From assembly GCA_013397115.1 (NCBI GenBank), contig VWZW01006289.1, positions 3,082,234-3,146,233 on the forward strand: a DNA stretch of 64,000 nt. Reading direction: 5' to 3'. This document shows positions 1 to 33,000 of the stretch, piece by piece. Each line of letters opens with the position of its first letter. Position 1 is the first letter of the stretch. Both the position numbers and the translations under genes were made by a program. Source of the DNA: Edolisoma coerulescens. Lineage: Eukaryota > Chordata > Aves > Passeriformes > Campephagidae. The notes below the pieces were generated by a model. It had not been told where the DNA came from. It did no database searches and saw only the letters and a program-made list of their open reading frames with translations.

Positions 1-750
1 TGGCCTGTCCAATGCTGGGTTCCCCAAAATAGATTTCCACTAGAGGCAAACTGATCTGAGAGACATATTCTCAGTGCAGAAGGTAAGGTGGGAGGTCTTT
101 TGCTAACATGTCACCTCATGAGATGCCCACCAACATCTCTATTATCAAGAAGAATTAAGTTGTTTTTGTGCAGGTTTCACAGCCGGGTGATGAACCAGCT
201 GCCTCTTTCCCATTCTCTGTTGGGTTTTTTTTGGAGTGTTTCACTGCATTCTGGGGAACAGTCCTGAGTTACTGTGTGTATTACAGGGTGCTGCTAGAGT
301 CTGCTGAAGTCAGTAGCAAACCTAACAGTTTGGAAGAAAACCCCAAACAGTGAATACTGGGCGGTTATTTTATTTTAGACTGTAAATCTGTCAGTAAAAA
401 CGTACTTAAGGAATGGAACTGAGAACTGCTGTGCATTCTCTTTGTGAAGCTCCAGCTTTTCCTCCAAATTATATGTAATTCAATATAAGTTCGGAGTGAG
501 AAAACTGTGGAATATGGTTGTTCTCATGTACATGTTTTGCTTTTTCTTTGGATGATTATGGCTGAGAATACAATACCTCCTAAAGAATGCCTGGCAAGAA
601 TGTAGAGCCTGTAAATTTGGCATATAAGAACTGCATTGCATGTCTCTGATGCTGAATGATTTTCTTAATGTGTTTGTATTTCGGTATCACCTAATTTCTG
701 TAGAAAGTATTCTCCTAGTTTATAGGATAATTATTTTCCTTGTACTGTAG
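1..750 (+). other. ELP2: Partial ELP2 intron (5' part outside window)
   Basis: This is AT-rich intronic sequence ending in the acceptor TTGTACTGTAG at 750. I looked for the exon that precedes in human (the part ending before the DG-x-x-QQP stretch) and did not find it, so it must lie left of the window. No repeat is recognisable. Confidence 0.75.
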
Positions 751-19944
<19,194 letters not shown>

Positions 19945-21220
19945 CAAAGACAGCACGCCTGTTTGTGCCAAACAGATTCACAGCATCTTATTTCAACTTT
20001 TAGCCACTTTGATTATTGAATTTTCTGTTTTCTGCTGTGGAAAGTGAAGTATCTGACATGTAATTTATTAAAGCAACTTTGGTGCAAGTTTGAAATGTCA
20101 AATATTTTTCTATTCCTGCAGTTCTGGGAATATGAAGTATATGTTTTATTTGGTGAATATCCTGGAGCTGAGGGATGGGAGGTGGGGTAGGGAATGGGAA
20201 AATAATGAGAGAGCTTTGTTCACTGTGACTTGAAGGGTAGATGGGAAGCCACTTATGCTTGAGATTCCACATGGAGTACTGAATTTTTTTTTAACTCCTC
20301 TTGCTATTAAACTTGATGTTGGCTGGCCTGCCAGTGCTGCCAGTGTCCGTTTAGGCATGTGCAGCCAGAGATCAGGGTTAAGCATGCAGCTTTCTGTGAT
20401 TGCTTTTGAATGTGTATTACAGCCCTGGTCCGAGTCTGAGGCCACCTGACTCTGGAAGGAATAGTTTGTGTTCGCATGCTTGGACAGGCCTGCTTGATTT
20501 TATTCCTTTATTCTGCTGTGTGGGCTGAGCTCGTGCTTCTTCGTCAGGTGGGGCTTAAAGCTGAACTCACAGACCACTTAAATCTTCTGGTGTTTCCCTT
20601 GTGAGCTCTCTCTGAGCAGAGTGTGATAGAAGAGCCACCTCTTATACTGTTGGAGGGCTATCCTCTGCCATTTGGACTGGAAAAGCTTATGGATATAACT
20701 AGGCAGGAGCTAAAAGGAGGCAGCCATTTCTTACACTGCCTTTGGGCTCTTCCTGACTTTTGAGGGCTCTTTCTTTGCTCTGGTGAAAACAAGTTAACTC
20801 AGTTGTCCCATAGAGTAATTTAAGTAGAATGCTACTAGACTGAGAGTACTTCAGAAAGACTTAACCTCAGCAGGTCTGTATCTCATTGCAAAGTCTAATT
20901 TAGAAATCAGTTAAACTTTGAGAATGAAATTATTGTTATTCCAGAACTGCTTGCTACCTGTAAATGGCAATGCAGAGGTAATTGGAATTGTGTTTAACTT
21001 TTTACTGTGTTGGATATTTAAATTAAGAGTGCAGCTCTTTCAGAGTAGGCAATACTCTTTTCAGAGTAATTATAGTTTATGCCTTGAAAGGTTTTGTATT
21101 TTAGCTCTTCATTTTCTGTTCTGTTTTTCAGCCATTAAAAAAAAAATCGTTCTTTAAAATGGGAACAGGGGAATAAAAAAAAAAAGACTTATTAATAAAG
21201 ATGATTTGCTACATTTTGCT
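19945..21220 (+). other. ELP2: Probable ELP2 3' UTR and candidate poly(A) signals
   Basis: Sequence after the stop holds possible polyadenylation signals: ATTAAA at 20067-20072 and 20306-20311, and AATAAA at 21172-21177 and 21194-21199. The last pair is followed by TG-rich sequence (gcttgtggt, ccatgtgtgct), making an end near 21.2 kb plausible; an earlier short UTR is also possible. The exact end is inferred. Confidence 0.45.
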
Positions 21221-24200
21221 TGTGGTACCCAGTGCTTTCCTTCCATGTGTGCTTTAGCATTCAAGCATTTGAGTATTGTATTTCACTTGTCTGGGAACTT
21301 TTAAGCAGCTATATCCTGGCAAGAGAAAGAGATAATTTATCACTCATGAAGTTTCAAAACGCTGCCAGAAGTGGAACTTTATTCTGTGTCACAATTATAA
21401 TCTTGTATCTTACAATATGATGATAATACTGTACAATTCTTTCCAGTAGTAGTACATCTTGTCATGTGGCCACTTCTGGGTGTAGGCAACACTGAAACAT
21501 CATCTTAATTGTCCCTCTCTTGTTTTGTGAAATGCTGTCATTAAACAAGCATCAGCTAGTAGATGATTTAGTAATCCACGCCATTACCTCTGGGACTTTG
21601 TGACTCAGTTGCATTAAAGATTACACCTCATTGTTCCAGCTTTAAATGCACCAGATTAGTCTGTTGGTCTCCCAAGTCTAAATGTTTATAATAGATACTT
21701 TTAATGTTCAGACACCTCAACACATGATTAATATTTTATGTGTGTTACTATCTTTGCTCACATATCACTTTGCTATGCATTTAGTAGGTGTGACTTTGAT
21801 GTACACCTTTATCTTCTCATAAATCTACTCACATCTTTTCAAAATGTAAGTCAGCATGTAAAAAACACTAAGAAATGAGCTGGTGTCAATGTACACGGTG
21901 CTCTGAAATTCTTTGCTTGTTGTACAGTGCCACTGAAATGGAGTTGAGAAAATTGATGGGACAAACTGAAGTTTTGTAAAGAATATTCTAATACCTTTTG
22001 ATAAATTTGAGGTAAAGCCATCCCATGAAGATTTTGGATGCATATTATCAGTATTTACTGGCTTTATGCTTGTTTTGAAGAGACTTTGGGGTCAAAGATG
22101 TGAACAAACTCTTTTATGTAGTCAGACCTAAAGGAGGAGGATTGTTTTGTCTTACAGTAGAGGTATGTGTGAAAAAGCAAGCAAGGAATGGCATGGGTCT
22201 TGCTGTTTATAACCAAAATCAAATGGTTATTGAGGTTGTCCAAAGCAATATTAAATCTTTCAGTCCAGGATGTAGGTGTAGGCATTCTCAAGTCTGTATT
22301 GGACCAAAACGCCATGCTAACACTGACATTAGAGGTGAAGATGCCTTGGTGTCCAGTGGATCAGGAGGACAAATAGAGCTGTTTGTGTAAGCTGGGAGGA
22401 TGTGGGATGCTGACATTCAGCCTGAGGAACTCCTGCCTGGGCTCCATGTGGCAGGCTCCCTAAGCACTGCTGCCAAGCTATCGCTTGTGTTAATTTTTTC
22501 AGTTATGAAATGGGAAAGAAGGAGCAGGTTATGCATCATGCTATGCTGTTGTCTGTCTTGTGGGCTGGGACCTCAGAAGTAACTAGAAGCGGTTGAAAAT
22601 TTCAAGGAAGTCAGTTGTTGAACTCTGAGCTATTGAAAACATTGCTTTGGTAACTCTGACTAATCTCTGTTTTCCAAAATATTTGACATGAAGAAATGAG
22701 AATGCTCCAAGGCTCACTGCCAACTGCAGCTAACGCAGAGATAAGGGAAGAGGAGGAAGCAGCTGTGTCCTCATTTAGACTCAAATCTCACTTTAAAGAA
22801 GTGGCTGTTACAAATAAGGAAACTTTAAAATAACTGAAATGGGAAGCAAAAATATTACTTGCTCTGTTTTAAGGAGCATCTGGAGCTGTACAAAAGATGA
22901 GACAAAATCACTGACAGGACAAAAATCAGACTTTGCCTTTAGTGCATTGGAAGCTGGTGGAGGTGGGAGTTGTTGAGCACAGTTCAGCAGTGCCCCACTA
23001 CTGCTCTTTATCAGCAGTCCTGTGTCAGGCTCTGCAGCAGTAGTTCTGAGGCAGCAGGGCAGCGTGGTTACCCTGTGACTTGCCCAGACCTTGACCCTCC
23101 AACCATTCCCATTTTTACCCCGTGTACTGGCACATCCTCAAACAGTTGTGGGATATCCCTTCAGACACATTTCTCCCCCAGCCAGGAGCTGCCTTTTTTC
23201 CCATGCCAACCACCAGATTCCTCTTATCCTGCTTCTACATTTTCTGGTAGGGAGCTGGGGGGACTGTGGGCTCCCTTTGCCAGCCTCTGGTACTCTTGCT
23301 CAAGCACAGCTCTTGCTGTCGCCTTGTGTGACCAGCTCTAGTGACTGTATTTAAGCAGTTTGTGTTCAATGGCATATCCAAACATTGTCATCGTCTGCAG
23401 CAACTCATCCTATGCTGTAATGCTATAATAAAACTAGAAATGATCTCTCTCTTTCTGGAGCGAATTTAGGGTAGACCATGTGACAAATCCCAATGCTGTA
23501 CCATAATAACAGGGCTGTCTACAGTATCCTGGGGCAGCTCTATCAACCAGATGTGCCCTGGACTTGAAGACCTCCAGGAGAGCTGCTCCATGGAATTGGT
23601 GTTTGCAGGACTCAGCCAACATTCTGGCTGCACATATGAGGGGAGGTGCTGTGCCTGAGGTAACCGCCGTGTTATGATGGTGTCACCCTTACATAGACTC
23701 CAGCAGATCCCCCCTGAAATAACAAGGGATGCAGCAAACAGATTTCTTACTGCAGAGGAGCTGTTCTTACCTCAAAAGCTTGTGCAAACACTGATCTTGT
23801 CCTGCCTCATTTTGTTTTTTCTAAGTGCTTTCTCTCTTTACTCACCCCCTCTTCTTCTAAGATGATCTGCCTTCTTGGTCCCTTCTCCATTCCTGCAGGC
23901 CCCTAAATACTCCTGTAACCAATCCTTATTTTCTCAACAGCCTCCTTTCTCTTCCTATTGTTCTTGTAAAATAATCTTATGCTTTCTAATACAAGATCCT
24001 AGGAGAATTCATATGTATCGAGTACAACATCCTCTTGGTATTTTCTGTTCTGCCTTCTGTGCCTCTGATTCTTCCTTTGCTAGGTTTTGGGCTTTTGGTA
24101 TTTGCACAGTCTGTCCAGCCTCATTACCTCCTTTCTCCCTGACAACAAATTACTGGCATACATGTGAGCAGCATGCCCTCCTCCCTTGCTAAAGCATAAG

Positions 24201-25139
24201 CTGTCTACCTGCCAGTGGGGGGAACTTTTCTCCTCTACAAAAATGAATTGACTGCAGTCTCCCCAAGGGAAGCTTTCCAAGTGCTTTTCAAGATACAGCA
24301 ATCATTATGTTCGTCTCTTTGTTTCATAATCTTGGAGAGTCTCCTTCCTGTGAGTTATCGTATAAAGATGTGCCTCTCTGACAGAATGTCTGTCCTCCAC
24401 AGACACACTTTTTAGAGTGTAGGAGCTTTCTGCTGTTTAAGTTTTTTCCTTTGACGTGGCAGGCAGTCCTATATTGAATTCTCTGGATGCTACAAGTTTT
24501 CACCTCTGTCCACAGAGAGCACTGAGCTGCGACACATGATTCTCTCTTCTGCAGAAGAAGTTCAGCCAGGTTCAGGTGCAGAGAAGCTCCTGAGATGCCT
24601 GTAGGTTGCTCTGTGTAGGTCTTCAGGGTGGGTCTGTCTGACCTCCGCAGGTGCTAAAGGTGTGATGCAGAAGCCTCCAATGGGTGCTTTGGTCAAACTT
24701 CTGCTTCTTTGGTATGTGCACTCAGTCTCTTTATATCACAAACATTGTTGTGCCTTCAGTAACCGCTCCAGGTCACTAAGTCCATTGGAACTAGTTGAAG
24801 TGGAAGCCCCTTTACAGCTGGTGAGCATTGATTCAGGCTGGCAGACCACCCCTATAGTTACAGGTGCATGGAATGTAGTCTGATAAAGCTAATAAAAAGG
24901 TATACATGTTGGTTTTCCTTAGCTACTACTAGAGAAATGCTAGATTAAACTTCTTCTACCCATCAAAAAGAAATTTGATGTGTTTTATTATGTAAAAGCT
25001 CAAAACGGGAGTTATGTCTCTGATGTGAAGTTCTGCAATTCTTATTAATTGCTCAAAAGTGTATTTCCATAGATTAGTAGTACTGAAAATTGCTATCTTA
25101 AAGCTGAAATAAAACCAGGTTATGTTTCACAGAGCAATA
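21221..25139. other. Intergenic, unique sequence
   Basis: AT-rich to mid-GC sequence downstream of ELP2. A 96-codon + frame at 22100-22390 and pyrimidine-rich frames at 22970-23354 show no known domain. No transposon recognised. Confidence 0.6.
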
Positions 25140-25625
25140 GGATCATGTGGTTATTAAAAATGGAAGGGAGCTCAGGAAGTCTCTCTTCCAACCTCCTCCA
25201 GGGAGAGTCAACAGTGAAATCACACCAGGCTGCTCAGAACTTCTGCCAGTCTGGTCTTGAAAGTCTCAGAGGATGGAGACTGCACAGTCACTCTGAACAA
25301 CCTCTTTGACTGCTGACTGTCTTCATGGTGAAAACTTTTCTTCTTCTCTCAATTCTGAACCTCTCTTGTTTTGGTTTATGCCCTCTCTTACCTTCCTTCA
25401 GCTCACCGTTGTGAAGAGCTGGGCTCCGTCATCTTCACAGTCTCCTTAGTATCAGAAGGCTGCTACCCAGTGTCTGCAAAGCCATCTCTTCCCCAGGCTG
25501 AACCTGGCCCATCCCTCCACCTTCCCCCACAGGGCAACTGATCCAGCTCCCTCTACCTTGGTGGCCCTCTGCTGCACTTGCTCCAGTTTAACATCATCTT
25601 TCCTGTGCTGGGAAGCCCCAAACTG
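25140..25625 (-). mobile_element. CR1 non-LTR retrotransposon 3' fragment
   Basis: Read on the minus strand this is the end of a CR1 element. Recognisable phrases on the + strand are the 3' end complement (ggaagggagct, ccaacctcctccag), the frameless C-terminal ORF2 region (ggctgaacctggccc, ccccaggctgaac) and gtggccctctgctgcac. It is strongly diverged, 5'-truncated and dead. Confidence 0.75.
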
Positions 25626-26864
25626 GGCAAGTGCCCACGACCTCTACAATAGACCATGTGTCTAAAGTCTATTGTGGTTTCCTTCCCTATGAAGTCCAAG
25701 TCTATAACTCTGTCTTCTTTAACCTTATCATGGCCCTTTCCTACACTATTCCTTTGCATGCACTTCACTGTGTGTGGTGATGATGCAATCCCAAGACAGA
25801 GCTGCAGATTTTAATGTGTGTCGGCAGAGCCAGGACCTTCCCCATACCCACTGTGCAGTGTATTCCAACATCCTCACCAGAGGGGAACTTGGACATTGCT
25901 CTGGCCACATGGCACACTGCTTCTGGGAACAAAAAAGCTCCTGTCATACTAGTTAAGTGTCCTAACACTGTGTTTCCACCACTGGAGAGATGGAAAGGGC
26001 AGGAGGAAGAGGTGATGTTTTGGCTCCGGCTGGAAGCTCCACTCATCTCCTCTTCCATTTGAGTGTGGGGTGCCTGCCCCCAGGAGCAAGGCACCCAGCC
26101 CAAGCAGGTGTCCAGAGCCCACAGCAGAGCCGCAATCCATATTAATTGTGACTTGGGGTGGCCATTACAGCCATCTATTTAGATGATCGAGAGCTGACAC
26201 AGGAGCTGTCATATTGGTTGCAAACCCAAATGGCCCCTCACCCCTAAAATTCTATATTTAAAAAATTGCTTTCCATCTACCTCAGAGGAAAAGAAATGGA
26301 TGCTATTTTAAATGCCTGAACTGTGGTCATTTCACTGAAAAATCAGTGAGTTGATTGCTTCCACATGCCCAGGACCACCAGGTGGCAATATAAGAAAAAG
26401 GATAAGTGTGAATTTTCAGCACCTGTCATGTATAGCCGAAAAATCAAAATAAATTGCAAATCTATTCAAACACAGGTGTTTCGTCTCCTCGGAGTTGTTT
26501 AAATGCAGTGTTTCAGTGACAAGCATTTCTCTTGAAACACTGCTTTTGAAAGTATTCTGGTTTTGCCCTGCAGTTGGGAAACTGTAAACTTCAGGAAATA
26601 CTGAGCACCTCCTAATCACACAGGGTCTTACTGTCTGCTGTAGACAGTCTCCTTCACCCCAACATATCAATCTGAAGAGGATATTAAAAAATCTTACTTT
26701 TCTTGCTTTACGTTGTTAAAGCATAAAATGGGGCTTAATTTTCTGTGTCTGTTTTTTTGTCTGTGTTTTGTATTCTGAAAGGCTGTGTGACCATGTGGAT
26801 GCCCTGGGCGGGGTTTAAGCTAATGACATCTCATACACCCCCTGATGGCAGATGTGATTTAGAT
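25626..26864. other. Intergenic, no gene seen
   Basis: Unique sequence with overlapping short open frames around 25.7-26.1 kb on both strands and no recognisable protein. Confidence 0.6.
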
Positions 26865-27060
26865 TACAGGGTAGATTTAGATGAAATATTAGAAGTAAAT
26901 TCTTTACTGTCAGGGTGATGAGGCACAGGAACAGGTTGCCTAGAGAAGTTGTGCATGAGCCATTCCTGGAAATGTTCAAGGCCAGCTTGGATGGGGCTTT
27001 GAGGGGTGATGATCTTCAAGGTCGCCTCCAACCCAAAACATTCTATGATTCTATGATTTT
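26865..27060 (+). mobile_element. CR1 3'-end fragment
   Basis: About 195 bp of the CR1 tail, from a degraded 'grtagatttagat' motif through 'gatgatcttcaaggtcgcctccaaccc' (given here in two parts: gatcttcaaggtc, ctccaaccc) to the terminal ATTCTATGATTCTATGAT repeat at about 27040-27058. This 3' microsatellite is the CR1 hallmark. Confidence 0.9.
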
Positions 27061-30000
27061 TAAGTGATGGATGACCACAGTGGATCATGTGGTGAAACTC
27101 TCCCAGATGCCAGTGACTTATGTTTCAGGAACACCTTCAACCAGAAGAAGAGCCCTAATGCCTATTAGCTATTGATGAATTTCCTTTTCCTTCCATGGGC
27201 TTGTCTAATTGCTTTCTGAATCCATGCAAACACATAATTTCCCCTGTGATTAGTGGGCAATCCTCAGGGTAAGTCTCTGCCAATAAGAAGATGCATCTCT
27301 TGTTTGTTTGGAACATTTAATGCCTCCTTGTTATTATATTAGAAAAGAAAGGGATTAGTTGTTTTTCAATGTCTTCTTGTTATTCCTGGTTTTATAGACC
27401 TCTAGCATATACTCATGTATTTCTTTTCCAGTTTGAAGGGTCCTGCTGTAATTAAATATCCCTTTTATGGCAGGTGTACTCTTCCTTTCATTGAACTTAT
27501 TGCCTCTTCCCTAGCACTACAATGTTTCCACCAATAAAGAGGTATTTATTACTGGTTTTGCATCTTTTTATTTATTCATGTTTGTCTGGGAGTGCCTAAC
27601 AAACCAAACTGTTTTATTTAAAGTACTGGCAAATAATTTTCTTTTTTTTTCTTTGTTTTGTTTTGAAACAAGTCAAAACTTTTTTATTTGAAGCATTTGA
27701 GACTCATGGTGATGTCTTTGGGGTATTTGTGACACAGTGTAATATCTTGTCTTTGGACTGTTTTGTTCTTTCCTTATTTAAGTCATAAATTGATTTTTCT
27801 AATACCGTTCTGGTCGGCAGCGACAAGTTGCAGAGGCCTCAGCATCACAGCCTGGTGTGGAACAATTAGCACTTGCTGCTAAAGGATAAATCCAATACTG
27901 AAATAACAGGGTAGCTGTAACCCAAGACTGAAGGTACTGGCAGCATATGTTTGGGACGTCTGTGCAGCAGCTGATATTATGCCTCCTGCGTCTTTGCAGC
28001 TCCATCAAAGAATCAGTCAATCACAGTGGTGAGAATTTCCCTTATCAACTCAGTAAAAATAGAGGAGGCTGATGAGTGACTCCTGCGATTTGGTGAAAGC
28101 CTTTCCAGCCATGTCAGGAGAGTGGCTTTCACACTCTGTGGAAAGCCTTCCCACAGATGTGGCAGATGCCGGAAACCCTTTCCAGCTGTCCTTGCCCACA
28201 AAATCAGCAGAGAGGCAAAAGTCTCCATAGGACTTTACAGATTTAAAAACAAACAAATAATTGATTTTTTTAAAGTCTAGGGGAATGTGCAGTTGCTGTT
28301 CAGCTTGTCCTTTTGCATAATGTAGGAGGAGATATTGTACCCTGTGGGGTTACTGAGCAGTGCAGTGACTTGTGGTTAACCAGGTTATCCAGGAAGATCT
28401 TTAAAAAAGCAAAACAAGCTGGAAACATCTCCTTACTCCTCCACAACTCACTCACTATAATGTGGCTAAAAGAGGTTCTCCAAAAGCAAAAAAGAGCTTT
28501 CAAGGTTGTGCTGTTGGTCTTGGAGTCTTGTTCTGTTATGGTGATGGTGGGGTTGACTGGTCATCTGTAAAACACCAAAATGTGGTCTGTTAACCAATGA
28601 GAGAAGATGTGTGAAAAAAGTAGTACCCATTTTTCTCCACATGCCTTGAGGAAGCAAATGAAAATCTGGGTTGATATGCCTCAAAGAGGAAACAAATGTT
28701 AGAAAAATGCTGCTCAGAATTGTCCCTATGCCTTTCTTCCCCAGCAGCTGTTTGACTGAGGGTGAGAACTGGTACCCCAGACCCAGCCAAAGAGCCAGCC
28801 CAAAGCAGGCAAAAATACTTGATTTCAGCCTGAGCACAGCTTCAGCATGGGCAGAACCACAACAGATGAAGACAGAAGTTGAAGAGTTTTGAGATTTGCC
28901 TAAAGGCTCAATGTTTGCAGCACCCCTGCCACTCCTGGGACCAGGCTGTACTCTGCTGTGGCGATGATGATGATGTGTGCGTGGAGCATGTTCTGCACCT
29001 TGTGCTTCTGTGTAGGCGTGGGAGAAAGGTGAACATATGCTTTTGAAGAAGCTGTCGTATCCCTGTTTCCTTCTAAAGGTGCCATATGTGCTGTCTGAGT
29101 CACCGGGACGTAGTTTATCCTGTGACAGGAGTAGCTCTTGACAGGTGCAGTAGGCTCTGAGGTCAGTGTAGAGGTCGATGCATGTTTGGATCTGCAAATC
29201 CTGTTCTGCACCATCCCTTCAGCTGGCAGTGGTGACAAGGCCAGTCTTCCTACAGCTGGGCTGCAGCAGCTTGGGGTTGTTCTTCTTTGTGGTCTTTTTC
29301 TTCCAGACATCTTCCCACCTTGTGCTGCAGCCAGGTGGAAATCCTGTTTTAGGCATGTACAATGTTTTGTCAACATCTGACACTGGCCAGTTATGACTTT
29401 GGCTGTGATGCCGTTCCCATGTGCAAATCCTGAAGCTGTTTGCCACATCTCATGGCAGTGTGTCGGCAGATGACCAGCTCACCTCGGCTTCTGAAAGCAC
29501 ACCATGTCCCAGGCAGACGTTCCCTTTTTTGTCATCAGCTCTTGGCTAATATAAACAATATTCACTTCCCAAGTGGCACAGATATGCAAATGAACCTTTC
29601 ATAGGATAATGGCCATATGAAGCTTTGCTAGCAGGCATTCACGACATGTGGAGGCATGTTGGTGCCAGATGCTCACAGGCTTTTGGCTGTGCTATTCTCT
29701 TTTCCAGTAGGATAGTCAGAACCAGGCTATTTTGGGAGATCCACTGCAGGCCCAGATCAATGATTGGTGCTTCTTTAACAGCTTCAGGCAACAGTGCTCT
29801 CCAGGTTGCCACAGGATTAGCTGGCCCCCACAGTGTCATTCTGCCTCCTAAAGCCCTTGGCTTGTCTGGCTGCTGTGGAGCCTTTTACAAACACCAATCC
29901 AATGTCAGGTTGCAGCATCTCTGAGACGTGCCACTTTTTCATGACACAAACAGAGCAGTGCATCATTCTGAGGAATCATGTTGTGATGGGATGAACAAAG

Positions 30001-33000
30001 CTGTAGCTAAACAATCAGATTCTTCTGTCTTTTCAAACTAGGGTAAAACATCGCATCAGTCTATACAGCCTTTCTTAATGAGGTAAAAACCACTAACCGG
30101 TATACATGGAACCAAACAATTTTTGCTTCTTTGTTTGTCAGGTAAAAAGACTGCCTGATATATTGAGGTCTGTTGCTTTATCAGAGGAGAACATCAACCT
30201 GCTTTCCTTTTTTTTTCTTTGAGGATTAAAGCTCACCTAAAATAGCTGAATTCAGTATATATCTTGCCAGCAGAAGCTGTAAAATTGAGATCGTTCAGGG
30301 ACTGGTGACCAAGCCAAACTCACAGCCTTTGCTTGCATTCAAGTCACTTAAAAATATTGCAAGCTCCCATCCTAGCCATGGAAACCCAGCACTTCCACTG
30401 CAGGGCAGCAGCGGTGGCAGGACAAGAAAACTCATTGTTTTGGGAGGACAGAAACTGGAACTGAGTTCAAATGCCCACTGCACAGATGATCTCCCCTTAA
30501 TGCCAAGTATTGTGTACTGGGAGGGAGAAAGCAGTAGCAGTTGTAAGGCACAATGATCCATATGGACTTCCTTGGGAGGGGGACACCTCCCAAGACATGT
30601 GTGACTTGCAGGAAGTTTGTTGTCAGAAGGACAGGTACAGCCCTTCTCATCAACTGCCTTACTATTCGAGTGGCCACAAATGAATTGTCCTGGGTTTCAC
30701 CTTGGCATCCTGCTCTGAGCGAAACAAAATTACGAGAGGCAGCAGAGACAGCAGGAGAGCCAAAATGCATTGTTGGTGGCACAGTGGTTTCAGTACCCAG
30801 AGCTATCTGGAGACTGGGACTCTCTCACCACCTAACGCTTGCAGGCTAAGGCTGTCAATTTTTTTGCCTACACAGAGAAGAGATCTGTGCTACATCACCC
30901 TCTCCCTGGGGAGATTCCTGTCCTAACTCCTCTGCCCATGAAGAGAGAGAGCCAGTGCTTTGCCTGGTTGTATGTGGGATTGTTAGGGGCAAAGAAGAGC
31001 CCTGAGAGGTCTCTCCTCTCCCTGACCCCGCTGTGTGTCCTGCTGTTGGGCAGCCAGCCTGCTGCTGCTTGTCCCATGGTGGGGCCCTTCACACGTGCTC
31101 TGCTCAGCTTTTTGTCATTACTGTTACCCATTTGTGCCTCACAGTGTTTCTTTTCCCTGGATCATGTTTGCCCTGTAGACAACTATTTTAAATAAAGCAG
31201 AGTTGATCTTAAGTAGGCAGAACATTTGAAGGCCTTTACTTGCATTTCTGACAATGCATGCAATTATTCCAGCACCAGCATGACTGTTTTGTTTGCCAAA
31301 TGCTGATCTATCACTATACTAGACTCAAAAGTAGTGTAGCTAATGACAGTCAGCTCCAACATCTTTTCCTGATTGCCTATTATTGTCCTGAACCAGTTTA
31401 ATTTTCTGTTGTCTTTGTTAAAAATGTAGAAGGGGAAGAAGATGTTGTTTTAATCCTCTGTATTGGACTATTGAGAATAGCCAGAATTTAATGTGCCATC
31501 AGGAAGGCAGAACTACAGCCTTGCTTTTTGGTAGTGACTCACTACATAAATTAAGCAGGATGGTCCCCAAGGCTTATACTTCTCATGCACTCTGCGTCAT
31601 GTTAGAAACATTAAAATATTAACAAACTTTGATCCCAGGGCAGCTCGATGCTCACTCAGATCTGTTTTCAAGCTAGAATGCACTCCCTCTTTGGAGTCTA
31701 TAGTAAACTTCAGAAAACTTGGCCTGAAAGCCCAGAACATCATCATTCAGCAGCACCTAAACTCCTTCTTCAATTATTTAAAAGCCACTCTGAGAGACTC
31801 TTTGGAGTCATGTTACAGATATTTGTTGGTATTACAGTTTTTCATGAAATGGCACATCTCTCTGGCCCTCTCCAGTTCTTGTGAATGAGATCATTACTAT
31901 TTCTACACAGTACAACACCACCTCCTTCTCCCTAGCACCTTGGAACTATCAATGTCCTTGTGTTGATGTCACAAGGATGAGACCTTAAATATCCTAAAGC
32001 CACTTCTAGTTAGCTAGGGTTTCTCACACAGGAAAACCACTGAGATCGAGTTTCAAGAAGCGAAGGAGGAGAGGGGGTTGAAGGAATATACCATTTTCTC
32101 GCCCTGAATATTTCAGGAGGAGCATTAGGTACTGGCCAGCTATCAAAACCTTTTCTAACATGTCCTCCTCCCTTACAGTCCTTCTTCCAGGGACCTCTGT
32201 GGCGGCTGCAGCAAAGAAGCGCCTGTGTGAGGAAGGCAAATTAAATCCCTGACAGCTCTGCCTCCTGCACTGAGCTGCCAGTTCGGTGTTAGTGGTGTTT
32301 TCTTCACAGGCTCCTGCAGCTTCCTTGCTGTCATCTCACCCAGATCTAGAGGGCCCAGGGAAAACTGGCTGCTTGCAATGGCAGCAGTCTTAGAGTTGCT
32401 ATTGCCTCACAGGTGGGTAGTGAAAAGCTAGAAACCAAAGTGAGGGGTACTGGTCCGTGTTCCATTAGATTATTTAATTTTCCCCTTCTCATCTCCCCAC
32501 TCAAGCCTGATTGAGCTGTGCCTAAAGAAGTTCAGAGTATTTTTGAAACTTTGTTTTGAAAAGGTCTTCTGAAAATTTCCTGCCAGTTAAGGCCGTGTGA
32601 AATCACACATCAGAAAGAGCTCTGGTGCTGCAAAATGACATGCCCATCATCTCCACATTTCTCTGTAATGTCTTCCAGCATTTCTCCTTTAAACTTCAGC
32701 AATGCCCTCACCCAGTTTTAATTGTTGCTTTACTTTGATCTTTGCACAGCAAGTATTTTTCAATCAACTTCACCAGAAGAAGCTGAAGTATCACCTAAAG
32801 GTGATGGAGATGGGGGAGTAAGTGCACATCTGGGACAGGCTCTTTTAGGAGGAAACAGCTACCGCTGGCATTTGGGTGTCCTTGAGTGACCAGTAGCTCT
32901 GGACTTATACTCCCTTCTGAGGGGCAGCTATTTTCACTCACTGGTGAGAGTTTCCAGATCATGAGATAGACATTAAGAAGCCCTTTTCACCATGGACTGA

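Noticed and set aside
168..353. Open frame near the left edge, tested as the preceding ELP2 exon
   Set aside because: Its peptide does not match the HENWVNAVHWQP-type sequence expected there and it lacks splice sites.
22100..22390. 96-codon + frame downstream of ELP2
   Set aside because: Overlapped by other frames on both strands; no family resemblance and no splice context.
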